A stretch of 41,720 nucleotides of DNA from Marilutibacter aestuarii (GCF_006546775.1 NZ_VICE01000053.1:1-41720), one strand, 5' to 3'; shown: positions 7,677 to 17,631, counted from the first letter of the stretch. The notes: a model not told the origin generated them from the sequence alone. Numbers and translations: made by a program.

Positions 7677-8132
7677 TCAGGACCGCCTGAAACGGATCGC
7701 CTGGTCACGCGCGAGCGCGTCCACGCGTTCGTTGTCGGGATGGCCGGAATGGCCCTTGACCCAGTGCCACTCGACGCGATGCCGCTGCGCGGCGGCGTGC
7801 AGGCGTTCCCACAGGTCGCGGTTCTTGACCGGATCGCCGCCGGCGGTCTTCCAACCGCGACGCACCCAGTTCGCCATCCACTGGGTGATGCCCTGGCGCA
7901 CGTACTGCGAGTCGGTCGTCAGCGACACCACGCAGGCTTCCTTGAGCGACTCCAGCCCGGCGATCGCCGCCATCAGTTCCATGCGGTTGTTGGTCGTATC
8001 GGCCTCGCCGCCGCTGAGTTCACGCTCACGCCCCTGGTAACGCAGCAGGGCCGCCCAGCCGCCGGGGCCGGGGTTGCCGAGGCAGGCGCCGTCGGTATGG
8101 ATCTCGACGGACTTCTTGGATTCGGATGTCAT
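7677..8132 (-). CDS. rnhA: Ribonuclease HI
   Basis: The enzyme cuts the RNA strand of RNA-DNA hybrids, removing R-loops and primers. The catalytic residues align with those of the E. coli enzyme at a constant offset of four: D14 ([12 protein letters not shown]), E52 (NNRMELMA), D74 (TTDSQYV), H128 (KGHSGH) and D138 (ERVDALA). Length 151 aa is normal. The start at 8132 is chosen because the family begins just before the first beta strand. It lies 7 bases behind the methyltransferase gene, so the two are probably cotranscribed. Confidence 0.96.
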   Translation of the reverse strand: MTSESKKSVEIHTDGACLGNPGPGGWAALLRYQGRERELSGGEADTTNNRMELMAAIAGLESLKEACVVSLTTDSQYVRQGITQWMANWVRRGWKTAGGDPVKNRDLWERLHAAAQRHRVEWHWVKGHSGHPDNERVDALARDQAIRFRRS

Positions 8133-8139
8133 CCGGCCA

Positions 8140-8883
8140 TTATGGACGGCCGGCCGACTTTTGAGAGCCCTCCCCGGTCGCCTCGCCCACCACCCGCAAC
8201 TGCGTGCGCATCGCGCCCACGCCCGCCTGCAGGCGCAGCTTGCGGACCGCGTTGGGCGGGATCGCGGCATGCACGCGCTTGCTGACGGTCAATGCCAGAC
8301 CCGCACGGAGCCGGTCGGCCGCACCGATGCCGGCTTCGGCATCCTCCGGCCGCCAGCGTGGCCCCAGCCATTGCAGGTGGACCGCGTCGACCGGGAAACC
8401 CGCCCGGGCCAGCGCCGCCTGCCAGTAGCCGGGTCCGCGGGCGCGCATTCCACTGCGCCACCAGCGGGCGCGATAGGTGCTCCAGGGGTTGAGTGCCGCC
8501 AGCCAGAGCACGCCGCCAGGGGCGAGGATGCGACGGCATTCGGACAGGACCGCGTCGGTGTCGGCGAAGCCGTCGTCGAGGACATGCTGGAGCAGGACGG
8601 CGCCGAAACTCTCGTTGGCGAGCGGCAGCGGCAGCGCGCAGCGCACCGAGCCTGCGAAGCCCCAGGGCGCCCGGTGCATGCATATGCCACGCCCGATGTC
8701 CCGCTGGGGCGGCGCGGCACCCGCCACCCCGATCCAGACCCAGGGCAGTGCGGGGATACCCGCGAGCATCCGTGCCATCGCCCGGCTCTCGGCCGCGAGC
8801 AGGCCTTGCCCCGCCGGGCCCGCGAACCACGGATGTCCCAGATCGGCGTTTCCAGGTTGACGGCTGGGCTGGAGCGCGGGCAT
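8140..8883 (-). CDS. Class I SAM-dependent methyltransferase-like protein, YafS-type position (247 aa)
   Basis: The centre carries the type-11 methyltransferase pattern [20 protein letters not shown] followed by [21 protein letters not shown]. That is motif IV to motif VI of a Rossmann-fold methyltransferase. The usual glycine-rich motif I is weak here ([10 protein letters not shown]), so activity is not certain. In E. coli the same place between gloB and rnhA is held by yafS, another putative methyltransferase, so this is probably its counterpart. The substrate is unknown. The start at 8883 leaves a 103-base divergent gap to gloB. Confidence 0.82.
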   Translation of the reverse strand: MPALQPSRQPGNADLGHPWFAGPAGQGLLAAESRAMARMLAGIPALPWVWIGVAGAAPPQRDIGRGICMHRAPWGFAGSVRCALPLPLANESFGAVLLQHVLDDGFADTDAVLSECRRILAPGGVLWLAALNPWSTYRARWWRSGMRARGPGYWQAALARAGFPVDAVHLQWLGPRWRPEDAEAGIGAADRLRAGLALTVSKRVHAAIPPNAVRKLRLQAGVGAMRTQLRVVGEATGEGSQKSAGRP

Positions 8884-8986
8884 GGTCGCCACTGGTGGGC
8901 AGGCGGGTGGCCAGCTGTCCGGGGTCGCCCCGGGCAGAAGGTGGAGGTGCCATCCGATTCTGCGCGATTCCATGGGGGCCGTCACC

Positions 8987-9763
8987 ATGCAGTTGCGGGC
9001 ACTGCCGTCCAGGCAGGACAACTACATCTGGACCCTTTCCGATGGAGCGGGCCGCGCGATCATCGTCGATCCCGGCGAATCCGGCCCGGTGCTCGCCGCC
9101 GCGCAACAGGGCCTGCAACCGGCCGCCGTCCTGTTGACCCACCATCACCACGACCACATCGACGGCACCCAGGCCCTGCTGGAACGCTGGCCAGGGCTGC
9201 CCGTACACGGCCCCCTGGACGACAGGATTCCCTTTCCGCTCAACACCCTGGGGGATGGGGACCGACTGGAACTGCTGGGTATCGACGTCGCGGTCCTCGC
9301 CGTGCCGGGGCATACCCTCAGCCACATCGCCTTTCATCTCACCAGGGGCGGAGACAGCTGGCTGTTCTGCGGCGACACCTTGTTCAGCCTGGGCTGTGGG
9401 CGACTGTTCGAAGGTACGCCCGATCAGATGCATGCATCGCTGATGCGCCTGGCCGCCCTGCCCGGCGATACCGCCGTGTGCTGCGGCCACGAGTACACTC
9501 TTTCCAACGCCGCGTTCGCGCGGGCGGTGGAACCCGACAATGCGGCCCTGCGGGACCGCACCGAGGAGGCCCAGGCCATGCGCCAGTCCGGACAACCCAG
9601 CTTGCCCAGCAAGCTCGCCGACGAACGCCGCTGCAATCCGTTCCTGCGCTGCGACGCCCCGTCGGTGAAGGCCGCGGTCGGTGCGTGGCTTGGCACCGCT
9701 CCCGCGGACGACGTCGCGACCCTGGCCGCCCTGCGGCGCTGGAAGGACGGGTTCGTCGCATGA
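8987..9763 (+). CDS. gloB: Hydroxyacylglutathione hydrolase (glyoxalase II)
   Basis: Glyoxalase II hydrolyses S-lactoylglutathione to lactate and glutathione in methylglyoxal detoxification. The metallo-beta-lactamase metal motif THHHHDH places H52, H54, D56 and H57 as ligands. Further ligands are in VPGHTLSH, FCGDTLF and CCGHEYT, and the glutathione-binding C-terminal domain ends NPFLRC and further. Length 258 aa is typical. The ATG at 8987 begins MQLRALPSRQDNYIW, the conserved family start; an ATG at 8972 would add five residues. Its stop overlaps the mltD start as ATGA. Confidence 0.95.
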   Translation: MQLRALPSRQDNYIWTLSDGAGRAIIVDPGESGPVLAAAQQGLQPAAVLLTHHHHDHIDGTQALLERWPGLPVHGPLDDRIPFPLNTLGDGDRLELLGIDVAVLAVPGHTLSHIAFHLTRGGDSWLFCGDTLFSLGCGRLFEGTPDQMHASLMRLAALPGDTAVCCGHEYTLSNAAFARAVEPDNAALRDRTEEAQAMRQSGQPSLPSKLADERRCNPFLRCDAPSVKAAVGAWLGTAPADDVATLAALRRWKDGFVA

Positions 9764-10989
9764 GGCGCGCGACCGCGTGGCTGGCCGGGCTACTGACCGG
9801 CCTGGGCATGGGTGCGTCCGCGATCGCCACCGAGCCGGCCCCGACGGGCACCGCCGAACCCGCGCCCGCCCCGGTCGAACTCGTGGCCGCGACCACGCCG
9901 CCGGCTGCACCGGCCACCCGCAACGGGCGTGAGATCTACGAGGCCTTCCGCGACGGCCTGTCCGACTCCCAGTGCGACGACGACGTCAGCGATCGCTGGA
10001 GCCGCCATTTCGCCCAGGCGCCGCAGCGCCTCGCCCAACCCGACGACACCCTGCTGCCGCTGTTCGGCTACGTCGTCGACAAGCTCCGCGAGTCGCACCT
10101 GCCCACCGAGTACGCGCTCATTCCCTTCGTCGAGAGCGGCTACAAGCCCGGGGCGCGCAGTCCGGCCGGCCCGGCCGGCATGTGGCAGATGATCAAGCTG
10201 ACCGCCCGCAACCACAAGGTGCCGATTTCCAGCCAGTACGACGGGCGGCTCTCGCCGGTGGACTCCACCCGCGCGGCAGTGCGTTACATCAAGACCCTGC
10301 ACGGAATGTTCGCCGGCGACTGGCGACTGGCGGTGATGGCCTACAACGCCGGCGAGTACCGGGTCTTCGGCGCACTGCGGCGCAACGGCCTGGCCGCGCG
10401 CGAGGCCAGCCCGGAGCAGTTGCCCGGCATGCCGGGCATCACCCAGGCCTACGTGCGCAAGATCCACGCGCTGTCCTGCCTGATCGTCCGCGCCGGGCGC
10501 GACGAGGAGTGGCTCAGGGCACTCGATCGTCCCGTGGCCCGGTTGCGCGCCGTGCCGGTGCCCCACGGCACCCAGCGCATCGACCAGTTCGCGGCAAGCT
10601 CCGGGCAGAGCATCGCCCGCCTGCAGCGCCTGAACCCGGTGCATGCCGACGGCCGCATCCGGCGACCGGCCAGCGGCACCGCTTACCTGCTCGCGGCCGC
10701 GGGCCCGGGTACGGCCGCCCTGGCCGGGACGCCGGCCGCCCCCGCCACGATGGCCGACGCCTCGGCCTACATGGCGCGGGCGAGTGCATCGCCGCTCCCT
10801 GCCGGCCACGTCGTCGCGCGGGGCGAGAACCCCTGGACGATCGCCCGGCGCTACGACCTGTCGGTGGCGGAATTGCTGGAGCGCAACGACCTCTCGCGCG
10901 ACAGTGTGCTCCAGGTCGGACAACGCCTCCGGATCGCGGCGCGATCCAGCGCCGCGACTCCCGCAGACCCCGCGAAGCCTCTAGACTAG
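9760..10989 (+). CDS. mltD: Membrane-bound lytic murein transglycosylase D-like protein
   Basis: The enzyme cleaves peptidoglycan glycan strands to anhydro-muropeptides in the periplasm. Residues 1-25 form a signal peptide (WLAGLLTGLGMGASAIA). The SLT domain runs from about 100 to 245, with catalytic E125 in IPFVESGY, then SPAGPAGMWQM and AYNAGEYRV. A LysM domain at about 350-392 (ENPWTIARRYDLSVAELLERN) binds peptidoglycan; a second, degenerate repeat may occupy 265-312. A lipobox cysteine is not evident, so membrane anchoring may differ from E. coli. The start overlaps the gloB stop, as fits a coupled pair. Confidence 0.9.
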   Translation: MRRATAWLAGLLTGLGMGASAIATEPAPTGTAEPAPAPVELVAATTPPAAPATRNGREIYEAFRDGLSDSQCDDDVSDRWSRHFAQAPQRLAQPDDTLLPLFGYVVDKLRESHLPTEYALIPFVESGYKPGARSPAGPAGMWQMIKLTARNHKVPISSQYDGRLSPVDSTRAAVRYIKTLHGMFAGDWRLAVMAYNAGEYRVFGALRRNGLAAREASPEQLPGMPGITQAYVRKIHALSCLIVRAGRDEEWLRALDRPVARLRAVPVPHGTQRIDQFAASSGQSIARLQRLNPVHADGRIRRPASGTAYLLAAAGPGTAALAGTPAAPATMADASAYMARASASPLPAGHVVARGENPWTIARRYDLSVAELLERNDLSRDSVLQVGQRLRIAARSSAATPADPAKPLD

Positions 10990-11040
10990 GGGTTTGCTCG
11001 GCCGCCACCGCGGCCATGCCCCATCACCGAGGGAGTTTCC

Positions 11041-11841
11041 ATGGGTTTCCTGAAAGGCAAACGCGCACTGATCACCGGCATTGCCAGTCAGCGTTCGATC
11101 GCCACCGGCATCGCCGAGGCCATGCATCGCGAAGGCGCCGAACTGGCGTTCACCTACCAGACCGACAAGCTCAAGTCGCGCGTCGAGGCCGCCGCCGCCG
11201 AAGCCGGGAGCGACATCGTGCTGCCGCTCGACGTCAGCGAGGACGCCCAGATCGAAGCCTGCTTCGCCGAGCTGGGCAAGCGCTGGGAAGACGGCTTCGA
11301 CATCCTCGTCCACGCGATCGCGTTCGCGCCGCGCGAGGCGATTTCCGGGCAGTTCCTGGACGGCCTGACCCGCGAGAACTTCGCCGTCGCCCACGATGTG
11401 TCGTCGTATTCACTGGCGGCGCTGGCCAACGCCGCACGCCCGCTGATGAAGGGCCGCAACGGCTCCATCCTCACCCTCACCTACCTGGGCGCCGACCGCG
11501 CCCTGGCCGGCTACAACCTGATGGGCCTGGCCAAGGCGAGCCTGGAGGCCAACGTGCGCTACCTGGCCTACAACCTCGGTCCGGAAGGCATCCGCGTCAA
11601 TGCGATCTCGGCCGGTCCGATCAAGACCCTGGCGGCGGCCGGCATTGCAGGCTTCCGCAAGATCCTCGGCCATGTCGAGGAGAACGCCCCGCTGCGTCGC
11701 ACGGTGACGATCGAAGACGTCGGCAACGTCGCCGCCTTCCTCGGCTCGGACCTGTCGGCCGGCATCACCGGCGAGATCACCTACGTCGACGCGGGCTACA
11801 ACATCCTCGGCATGACCGGCATCGGCGAAGGCAGCGACTGA
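11041..11841 (+). CDS. fabI: Enoyl-[acyl-carrier-protein] reductase (NADH), FabI
   Basis: FabI carries out the last reduction of each fatty-acid elongation cycle and is the triclosan target. It is a short-chain dehydrogenase with the FabI-type nucleotide site GIASQRSIA at 13-21. The catalytic set is Y148, Y158 and K165 ([10 protein letters not shown]). The conserved stretch [15 protein letters not shown] surrounds the substrate loop. Length 266 aa is typical. GGGAG lies about six bases before the ATG. It begins 51 bases behind mltD and ends at a strong terminator shared with ppiD. Confidence 0.97.
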   Translation: MGFLKGKRALITGIASQRSIATGIAEAMHREGAELAFTYQTDKLKSRVEAAAAEAGSDIVLPLDVSEDAQIEACFAELGKRWEDGFDILVHAIAFAPREAISGQFLDGLTRENFAVAHDVSSYSLAALANAARPLMKGRNGSILTLTYLGADRALAGYNLMGLAKASLEANVRYLAYNLGPEGIRVNAISAGPIKTLAAAGIAGFRKILGHVEENAPLRRTVTIEDVGNVAAFLGSDLSAGITGEITYVDAGYNILGMTGIGEGSD

Positions 11842-11858
11842 GCCCCGCCGTCAACCCG

Positions 11859-11888
11859 AAAAAAAGCCCGGCATCTGCCGGGCTTTTT
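11859..11888. terminator. Bidirectional terminator between fabI and ppiD
   Basis: GCCCGGC and GCCGGGC pair around ATCT, with seven A on one side and five T on the other. It can stop fabI on the plus strand and ppiD on the minus strand. Confidence 0.85.
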
Positions 11889-11965
11889 CATTGCATGGCG
11901 TTCGCGATGCGGTCGGAAGCTGTCCGGGCCGGAGCGGCAACGTGCCGCCCCTTGGCCTCCATCGC

Positions 11966-13945
11966 TCAGAGGTTCTCCTCGAACACGGTGACCGTCATGC
12001 GCTTGCGCATGCCGCGGATGTAGGCCTGGGCGTCCTCGTAGCCGGCCACCTGCTCGACCTGACCCTTGAGCATTTCGCGCTGGGCATCGTCGATGGTGCT
12101 GGCATCGCCAGGGACGACCTTGTCCACGGTGAACAGCACCAGGCTACCATCGGGCAGCGGGTACATGCCCGGAGTCGGCTTGGCTTCGTCGGCCGGCGGG
12201 TCGACGGCGAACATGGCCTCGTTGACCTCGACGCTGGGCACCGGCGCGCCACGCGGCACGCCCGGGATGGCGTCGGGCTCGGCGAGCCCACGGGATTCCG
12301 CCACCTGCGCCAGGGTCTCGCCGGCACGCATCCGCGCCAGCAATGCCGCGCCCTGCTTGCGGGCATTCTTCTCCATGCGGTCGGCGCGCACGGCGGCCTC
12401 GACCTGTCCGCGCACCTTGTCGAACGGACGCGCCGCCTCGGGCTGGTGCGCCGAGACGCGGATCACCACGTTGTGGCCCGGCGCGATCTCCACCGGATCG
12501 CTGATCGTGCCGTCCTGGATGCGCACTTCGTCGAACGCCGCGCGCTTGACCCCCGGCGATGCCATGATCCCCTCGTCGGAATCCCGTGACACCGGACCGA
12601 TCGTCTGCACCTTGAGACCCGACGCAGAGGCCACGCCGGACAAGTCGTTGGGGTTCTTGTAGATCTGGTCGACGACCTGGGTCATCAGCTCGTTCACCGA
12701 ACGCTCGCGATCGACTGTCGCCTGCTCCTGCGCCAGGGTCTCGCGCACCTGCTCGAACGGCTCGATCTGCCCGGCCTTGATCTCGCGCAACTGGATGACG
12801 TGCCAGCCGAACTCGGTCTGGACGGCATCGCTGACACCCGGTGCCGCCATGCCGAACAGCGCCTCTTCGAACGGCGCGACCATCATGTCCTTGCCGACCC
12901 AGCCCAGGTCGCCGCCAGCATCCTTCGAGCCGGCGTCGTCACTGTTGGCCTGGGCCAGCGCCGCGAAGTCGGCGCCCGGCTCGCGCGCCTGCACTGCGAG
13001 GGACTCGGCCTTCTCGCGGGCCGCCTTCGCGGTGGCCTCGTCGGCGTCGGCGGGCACTTCGACCAGGATGTGCGAGGCCAGCCGCTCTTCGGGGGTCTGG
13101 AACTTCGCCTTCTCTTCCTCGTAGCGCGCGCGCAGCGCCGCCTCGTCAGCCGGCGGCGGCGCCGGGATCGAAGAAGTGTCGATCTCCACGTACTCCAGGG
13201 TCACCGTCTCCGGCGCGCGGAAATCGGCCTGGTGGCTGTCGTACCACGCCTTGGCGTCGGCCTCGGGCACGGCCACTTCCTCGCCATCCGGCGGCAGGAT
13301 GAGCATGCGCACGTCGCGTCGCTCGCCGATCAACTTCACCAGGCGGTCCATCTCCGACTTCGTGGCGAAACTGCTTTCCTGCAGCCCTGCCGGCACCAGG
13401 GTCTCCTCGAGGCTCTCGCGGACGCTGGCCTGGAACTGGGCCGGGCTCTGCGCCGGCACCTGCGAAGCGAGTGCGAGCTGGTAACGCTCGGGGTTGAACC
13501 TGCCGTCGACCTGGAAGGCGGGGATCTCCTGGATCGTCGAGCGCACCAGGCGATCGCTGACCGCCACGCCGCCGTTGCGCGCGGCCAGGCGCTGCACGCG
13601 CTGGTCGACCAGGGATTCGAGCACCTTGCGCTTGTTGTCGACGCTCTCGAACTCGCGCGGGTCGAAGGCCTCGCCCTGCTGCGCGCGCGCCTGCTGCCGT
13701 GCCTGTTCGAACCGGCTGCGGAAGTCCTCGACGCTGACCGTCTCTTCCTGCCAGGCCATCGACACCGGCCACCAGGAGGGCGCATCCGGCCACCAGGCAG
13801 GCGGTGCCTGCACGCGGGCCACGGTGTTGTTGCCGCCCTGCACGAGGTACTGGTCGATGCCGAAAAGGCCGAGGGGCACGATCAGGATGGCGAGCACGAT
13901 GGTGCCCAGCAGGCCGGAGGATTTTTCGCGAAGTTTCTGCAGCAT
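11966..13945 (-). CDS. ppiD: Periplasmic folding chaperone/peptidyl-prolyl isomerase PpiD
   Basis: PpiD is anchored in the inner membrane near the SecYEG exit and helps fold secreted proteins. Residues 14-33 form the membrane anchor (LLGTIVLAILIVPLGLFGI). A SurA-like chaperone region follows to about 270. One parvulin domain lies at about 290-385, with SHILVEV and FGWHVIQLREI, and a long C-terminal SurA-like part completes the usual 630-660 residues. Between the anchor and the chaperone region there is an unusual Trp/Pro-rich stretch with two WWP motifs. It follows hupB and three tRNA genes in the tig-clpP-clpX-lon-hupB-ppiD order. No frameshift is seen. Confidence 0.94.
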   Translation of the reverse strand: MLQKLREKSSGLLGTIVLAILIVPLGLFGIDQYLVQGGNNTVARVQAPPAWWPDAPSWWPVSMAWQEETVSVEDFRSRFEQARQQARAQQGEAFDPREFESVDNKRKVLESLVDQRVQRLAARNGGVAVSDRLVRSTIQEIPAFQVDGRFNPERYQLALASQVPAQSPAQFQASVRESLEETLVPAGLQESSFATKSEMDRLVKLIGERRDVRMLILPPDGEEVAVPEADAKAWYDSHQADFRAPETVTLEYVEIDTSSIPAPPPADEAALRARYEEEKAKFQTPEERLASHILVEVPADADEATAKAAREKAESLAVQAREPGADFAALAQANSDDAGSKDAGGDLGWVGKDMMVAPFEEALFGMAAPGVSDAVQTEFGWHVIQLREIKAGQIEPFEQVRETLAQEQATVDRERSVNELMTQVVDQIYKNPNDLSGVASASGLKVQTIGPVSRDSDEGIMASPGVKRAAFDEVRIQDGTISDPVEIAPGHNVVIRVSAHQPEAARPFDKVRGQVEAAVRADRMEKNARKQGAALLARMRAGETLAQVAESRGLAEPDAIPGVPRGAPVPSVEVNEAMFAVDPPADEAKPTPGMYPLPDGSLVLFTVDKVVPGDASTIDDAQREMLKGQVEQVAGYEDAQAYIRGMRKRMTVTVFEENL

Positions 13946-14088
13946 GTTCGAGTCGCGTTGGTGCGGAAGCCCGACAGTCTACCGCGCTTCAGCCCGTGGC
14001 GAAGCCCCCGGGGCCACGGGCCCCACGCCGCCCGTTCGGCCCGATGCGCCGCCGGCGCCGCATGGGTCCGCGGACCGGGCGAGACAAA

Positions 14089-14120
14089 GAAAAACGGCAC
14101 CCCGGGAACCGGGATGCCGT
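14089..14120 (-). terminator. Terminator behind the last tRNA-Asp
   Basis: On the minus strand ACGGCATCCCGG pairs with CCGGGGTGCCGT (one mismatch) around a 3-base loop, followed by TTTTTC. It lies 12 bases behind the tRNA-Asp gene ending at 14133. Confidence 0.8.
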
Positions 14121-14132
14121 CGCAAACAAGAC

Positions 14133-14209
14133 TGGCGGAGCGGACGGGACTCGAACCCGCGACCTCCGGCGTGACAGGCCAGCATTCTAACCAACTGAAC
14201 TACCGCTCC
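14133..14209 (-). tRNA. tRNA-Asp (GTC), copy 2
   Basis: The 77-base cloverleaf folds fully, with acceptor GGAGCGG paired to CCGCTCC, GTTCGAGTC-type T-arm, encoded CCA and anticodon GTC in the loop CTGTCAC. It is identical to the copy at 14345-14421 and has its own downstream terminator. Confidence 0.96.
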
Positions 14210-14305
14210 GCGCCTTGAACCTGGTTGTAGGCAACGGCCATCGACCGTTGCGACCGGTTTTTCCATGTCCCGCGTAGGGGGTCCGGAAAACATCGGCTCT
14301 CACTT

Positions 14306-14336
14306 AAAAGCGAAGGCGCCGATCAGGGCGCCTTCG
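14306..14336 (-). terminator. Terminator between the two tRNA-Asp genes
   Basis: CGAAGGCGCC and GGCGCCTTCG form a 10-bp stem around a 6-base loop; on the minus strand it is followed by CTTTT. It may end the hupB-side tRNA transcript or act as a processing signal. Confidence 0.6.
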
Positions 14337-14344
14337 GGTAAAAC

Positions 14345-14421
14345 TGGCGGAGCGGACGGGACTCGAACCCGCGACCTCCGGCGTGACAGGCCAGCATTCT
14401 AACCAACTGAACTACCGCTCC
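14345..14421 (-). tRNA. tRNA-Asp (GTC), copy 1
   Basis: The 77-base sequence is identical to the copy at 14133-14209, including the encoded CCA and anticodon GTC. It lies 34 bases behind tRNA-Val, so the two are probably made from one transcript. Confidence 0.96.
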
Positions 14422-14455
14422 GCGCTTGAAACCTTTCGCACTGACGACTGGATGC

Positions 14456-14530
14456 TGGTGGGTGCTGAGGGTTTCGAACCCCCGACCCTCTCCGTGTAAA
14501 GGAGACGCTCTACCACTGAGCTAAGCACCC
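14456..14530 (-). tRNA. tRNA-Val (TAC)
   Basis: The 75-base gene has acceptor GGGTGCT, encoded CCA, and anticodon TAC in the stem-loop CTCCTTTACACGGAG. The D-loop is one base shorter than in E. coli. It starts 46 bases behind the hupB stop. Confidence 0.96.
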
Positions 14531-14576
14531 GGTGCGTCGCCTTTGGCACGTGTTGCAGTGCCGCCGGCCGAGCTAG

Positions 14577-14849
14577 TTAGTTTACTGCATCCTTCAGCGC
14601 CTTACCAGCCTTGAATGCAGGATTTTTCGAGGCCTTGATCTTGATGGTCTCGCCGGTCTTCGGGTTGCGGCCCTGGCGCGCGGCGCGCTTGCGGACCTGG
14701 AAGGTACCAAAGCCCACCAGCGTCACGGTGTCGCCCTTCTTGAGCGCCTTGGTGATCACGCTGACGAACCCATCGACGGCGGAAGCCGCATCGGTCTTGG
14801 ACAGATCAGCCGCTTCAGCGACAGCCTCAATAAGCTCAGCCTTGTTCAT
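14577..14849 (-). CDS. hupB: Nucleoid-associated protein HU, beta subunit type
   Basis: HU bends and compacts DNA as a dimer. The 90-residue product starts [18 protein letters not shown] and has the hallmark arm with GRNPKTGE at residues 60-67, where the tip proline (P63) intercalates into DNA. The start at 14849 is preceded by AAGGGAG; the longer frame to 14882 is excluded by this and by family length. It lies downstream of lon, as in E. coli, and has a good sigma-70 promoter candidate at 14995-15024. Confidence 0.97.
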   Translation of the reverse strand: MNKAELIEAVAEAADLSKTDAASAVDGFVSVITKALKKGDTVTLVGFGTFQVRKRAARQGRNPKTGETIKIKASKNPAFKAGKALKDAVN

Positions 14850-14994
14850 TCGTTTTGACTCCCTTTGCGGACATGGCCGCATTGTTCTGAAAATCGAAGC
14901 GCCCCGGAACCCGGATCAACGACCCGGCGGGATCACCCCGATCGATTTGACCACGCTCGACGGCATGCGGGACGACGTCGACGCGGTTGCGCTC

Positions 14995-15024
14995 GTTATA
15001 CCAGTGCGTACGCAAGCGACGCAA
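14995..15024 (-). promoter_or_regulatory. Sigma-70 promoter candidate for hupB
   Basis: On the minus strand TTGCGT and TATAAC are separated by 18 bases, about 145 bases upstream of the hupB start. TTGCGT occurs twice in tandem here; only the upstream copy gives correct spacing. Confidence 0.55.
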
Positions 15025-15088
15025 GCGTGAAAGCTAGCTGTGATGCGGGTTTCAGCCTTCAGCAGGCGTTTCTGACGGACGGACACGA

Positions 15089-17527
15089 TCAGTGCTTGAC
15101 GTCGGCTTGCGGGGTCTGCTTGCTTTTGTCCGGGACAGGCAACTCGCCCGGCCCGGAGACCGGCGCGGGCGACACCGGCCGTTCCAGGGCGATCTCGAGC
15201 ACCTCGTCGATCCACTTCACCGGCTTGATCTCCAGGCCCTGCGTCACGCTCCTGGGCAGGTCGACCAGGTCCTTGCGGTTCTCATCGGGGATGATCACCG
15301 TGCGGATGCCGCCACGCAGCGCCGCGAGCAACTTCTCCTTGAGCCCCCCGATTGGCAGCACGCGGCCGCGCAGGGTGATCTCGCCGGTCATCGCCACGTC
15401 CGCCCGCACCGGATTGCGCGTCAGCATCGACACCAGCGACGTGGCCATCGCCGTGCCCGCGCTTGGCCCGTCCTTCGGCGTCGCGCCTTCCGGCACATGC
15501 ACGTGGACGTCGTGCTTTTGCAGGAAGTCCAGGTCAATGCCCAGGCTCTCGGTGCGTGCACGCACGACCGACAGTGCCGCCGAAGCCGACTCCTTCATGA
15601 CGTCGCCGAGGTGGCCGGTGAGCAGCAGCTGCCCCTTGCCCGGGACCAGGGTGGACTCGATCTGCAGCAGGTCGCCGCCCACTTCGGTCCAGGCCAGTCC
15701 GGTCACCAGGCCGATCTCGTTCTGTTCCTCGGCGCGCCCGTAGTCGAACCGCTGCACGCCCAGGTACTTGTCGAGGTTCTTGCTGGTGATGCTGATCGCA
15801 CCCTTCTTCGAGGCGGCCTTCTTCGCGACCGGGCCTGCCAGCGCGATTTCCTTGACCACCTTGCGACAGATCTTGGCGATCTCGCGCTCCAGGCTGCGCA
15901 CGCCCGATTCGCGGGTGTAGTAGCGCACGATGTCGCGCACCGCAGCCTCGGCGACCTTGATCTCGTCGTCCTTCAGGCCATTGGCCTTGATCTGCTTGGG
16001 CAGCAGGTAGCGCATCGCGATGTTGAGCTTCTCTTCCTCGGTGTAACCCGGGATGCGGATGACCTCCATGCGATCGAGCAGCGGGCCGGGAATGTTGAGC
16101 GAGTTGGAGGTCGCCACGAACATCACCTCCGACAGGTCCAGGTCGACCTCGAGGTAATGGTCGTTGAAGGCGTTGTTCTGCTCCGGGTCGAGGACCTCCA
16201 GCAGGGCCGAGGAGGGATCGCCGCGGAAGTCCATCGACATCTTGTCGATCTCGTCCAGCATGAAGAGCGGATTCTTCGTGCCGGCCTTGTTGAGGTTCTG
16301 CACGATGCGCCCGGGCATCGAACCGACATAGGTACGGCGATGCCCCCGGATCTCGGCCTCATCGCGGACGCCGCCCAGGGACATGCGCACGAACTTGCGG
16401 TTGGTCGCCTTGGCGATGCTCTGGCCGAGCGAGGTCTTGCCCACGCCCGGCGGACCGACCAGGCACAGGATCGGGCCCTTCATCTGCTTCACCCGGGTCT
16501 GCACGGCCAGGTACTCGAGGATGCGTTCCTTGACCTTCTCCAGCCCGAAGTGGTCGGCGTCGAGCACGTCCTGCGCGGCCTTGAGGTCCTTGCGGACCTT
16601 GCTGCGCTTCTTCCACGGCACGCCGAGCACCCAGTCCAGGTAGTTGCGCACCACGGCGGCCTCGGCCGACATCGGCGACATCTGCTTGAGCTTGTTGAGC
16701 TCGCCCTTGGCCTTGGCCTCCACCGCCTTGGGCATGCCGGCCTCGGCGATCTTGCGGGTCAGTTCCTCGATGTCGTTGGGCGCGTCGTCGATCTCGCCCA
16801 GCTCCTTCTGGATCGCCTTCATCTGCTCGTTGAGGTAGTACTCGCGCTGGCTCTTCTCCATCTGCGACTTGACCCGGCCGCGGATACGCTTCTCCAGTTG
16901 CTGCACGTCGATCTCGCCATCGACCAGCCCGACGAGCTGTTCCAGTCGCTCGCCGATGCCGTGCGTCTCCAGAAGCTTCTGCTTGTCGCTCAGGCGCACG
17001 CCCAGGTGGGCGGCGATGGTATCGGCCAGCCGGCCCGGCTCGTCGATCCCGGACAGGGTCTGGATCAGCTCCGGCGGCAACTTGCGGTTGGTCTTGACGT
17101 ACTGCTCGAACAGGCCCATCAACGAGCGGCTGACCGCCTCGAGCTCGCGCTCGTCGCGGTCGGCGACCGGGTCGATCACGAGCGCCTGGCCGGACAGCAG
17201 GCCGTCGCGCTCGACGACGGCGTCGACCTCGATCCTCGCCACGCCCTCGACCAGCACCTTGATGGTGCCGTCGGGCAGCTTCAGCAGTTGCAGGATCTGC
17301 GCCAGGGTGCCAGTGGTGTAGAGGTCCTCGGCGCCGGGGTCGTCGATGTCGGCCGACTTCTGGGCGACCAGCAGGATGCGCTTGTCGGCTTCCATCGCGA
17401 CGTCGAGCGCACGAATGGACTTGTCGCGGCCGACGAACAGGGGGATGACCATGTGCGGGAAGACGACGACGTCGCGCAGTGGCAACACCGGCAGGTCCAG
17501 CAGGTCGCGGTCGGTGGATTCGGTCAT
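15089..17527 (-). CDS. lon: ATP-dependent protease Lon (LonA)
   Basis: Lon degrades misfolded and selected regulatory proteins in the cytoplasm as a hexamer. The N-terminal substrate-binding domain starts [15 protein letters not shown]. The AAA+ module carries Walker [10 protein letters not shown] and Walker [10 protein letters not shown]. The C-terminal protease domain has the Ser-Lys dyad S689 (KDGPSAGTA) and K732 ([10 protein letters not shown]), with the 43-residue spacing seen in the E. coli enzyme. The length of 812 aa is slightly above E. coli Lon because of an extended inter-domain segment ([13 protein letters not shown]) and tail. A sigma-32 promoter candidate lies 75 bases upstream, so it is probably heat-inducible. 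Confidence 0.98.
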   Translation of the reverse strand: MTESTDRDLLDLPVLPLRDVVVFPHMVIPLFVGRDKSIRALDVAMEADKRILLVAQKSADIDDPGAEDLYTTGTLAQILQLLKLPDGTIKVLVEGVARIEVDAVVERDGLLSGQALVIDPVADRDERELEAVSRSLMGLFEQYVKTNRKLPPELIQTLSGIDEPGRLADTIAAHLGVRLSDKQKLLETHGIGERLEQLVGLVDGEIDVQQLEKRIRGRVKSQMEKSQREYYLNEQMKAIQKELGEIDDAPNDIEELTRKIAEAGMPKAVEAKAKGELNKLKQMSPMSAEAAVVRNYLDWVLGVPWKKRSKVRKDLKAAQDVLDADHFGLEKVKERILEYLAVQTRVKQMKGPILCLVGPPGVGKTSLGQSIAKATNRKFVRMSLGGVRDEAEIRGHRRTYVGSMPGRIVQNLNKAGTKNPLFMLDEIDKMSMDFRGDPSSALLEVLDPEQNNAFNDHYLEVDLDLSEVMFVATSNSLNIPGPLLDRMEVIRIPGYTEEEKLNIAMRYLLPKQIKANGLKDDEIKVAEAAVRDIVRYYTRESGVRSLEREIAKICRKVVKEIALAGPVAKKAASKKGAISITSKNLDKYLGVQRFDYGRAEEQNEIGLVTGLAWTEVGGDLLQIESTLVPGKGQLLLTGHLGDVMKESASAALSVVRARTESLGIDLDFLQKHDVHVHVPEGATPKDGPSAGTAMATSLVSMLTRNPVRADVAMTGEITLRGRVLPIGGLKEKLLAALRGGIRTVIIPDENRKDLVDLPRSVTQGLEIKPVKWIDEVLEIALERPVSPAPVSGPGELPVPDKSKQTPQADVKH

Positions 17528-17602
17528 GGGGTCTCCGGAATCGGGGGGTGGGCCGCCGCACGGGAGATACGGCCGCCGCTGGGCCAGGTGCCCATGCCAC
17601 GG

Positions 17603-17631
17603 TTATGGGGGCCTGCGCCGACAGATGCAAG
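17603..17631 (-). promoter_or_regulatory. Sigma-32 (heat-shock) promoter candidate for lon
   Basis: On the minus strand CTTGCA, a 14-base spacer and CCCCCATAA match the heat-shock consensus (CTTGAAA, 11-15 bases, CCCCATNT). It ends 75 bases upstream of the lon start. Confidence 0.7.

Noticed and set aside
8129-9910. A 593-codon minus-strand frame opposite gloB and overlapping the methyltransferase gene
   Set aside because: It crosses gloB, which has all metal-ligand motifs, and has no recognisable domain of its own.
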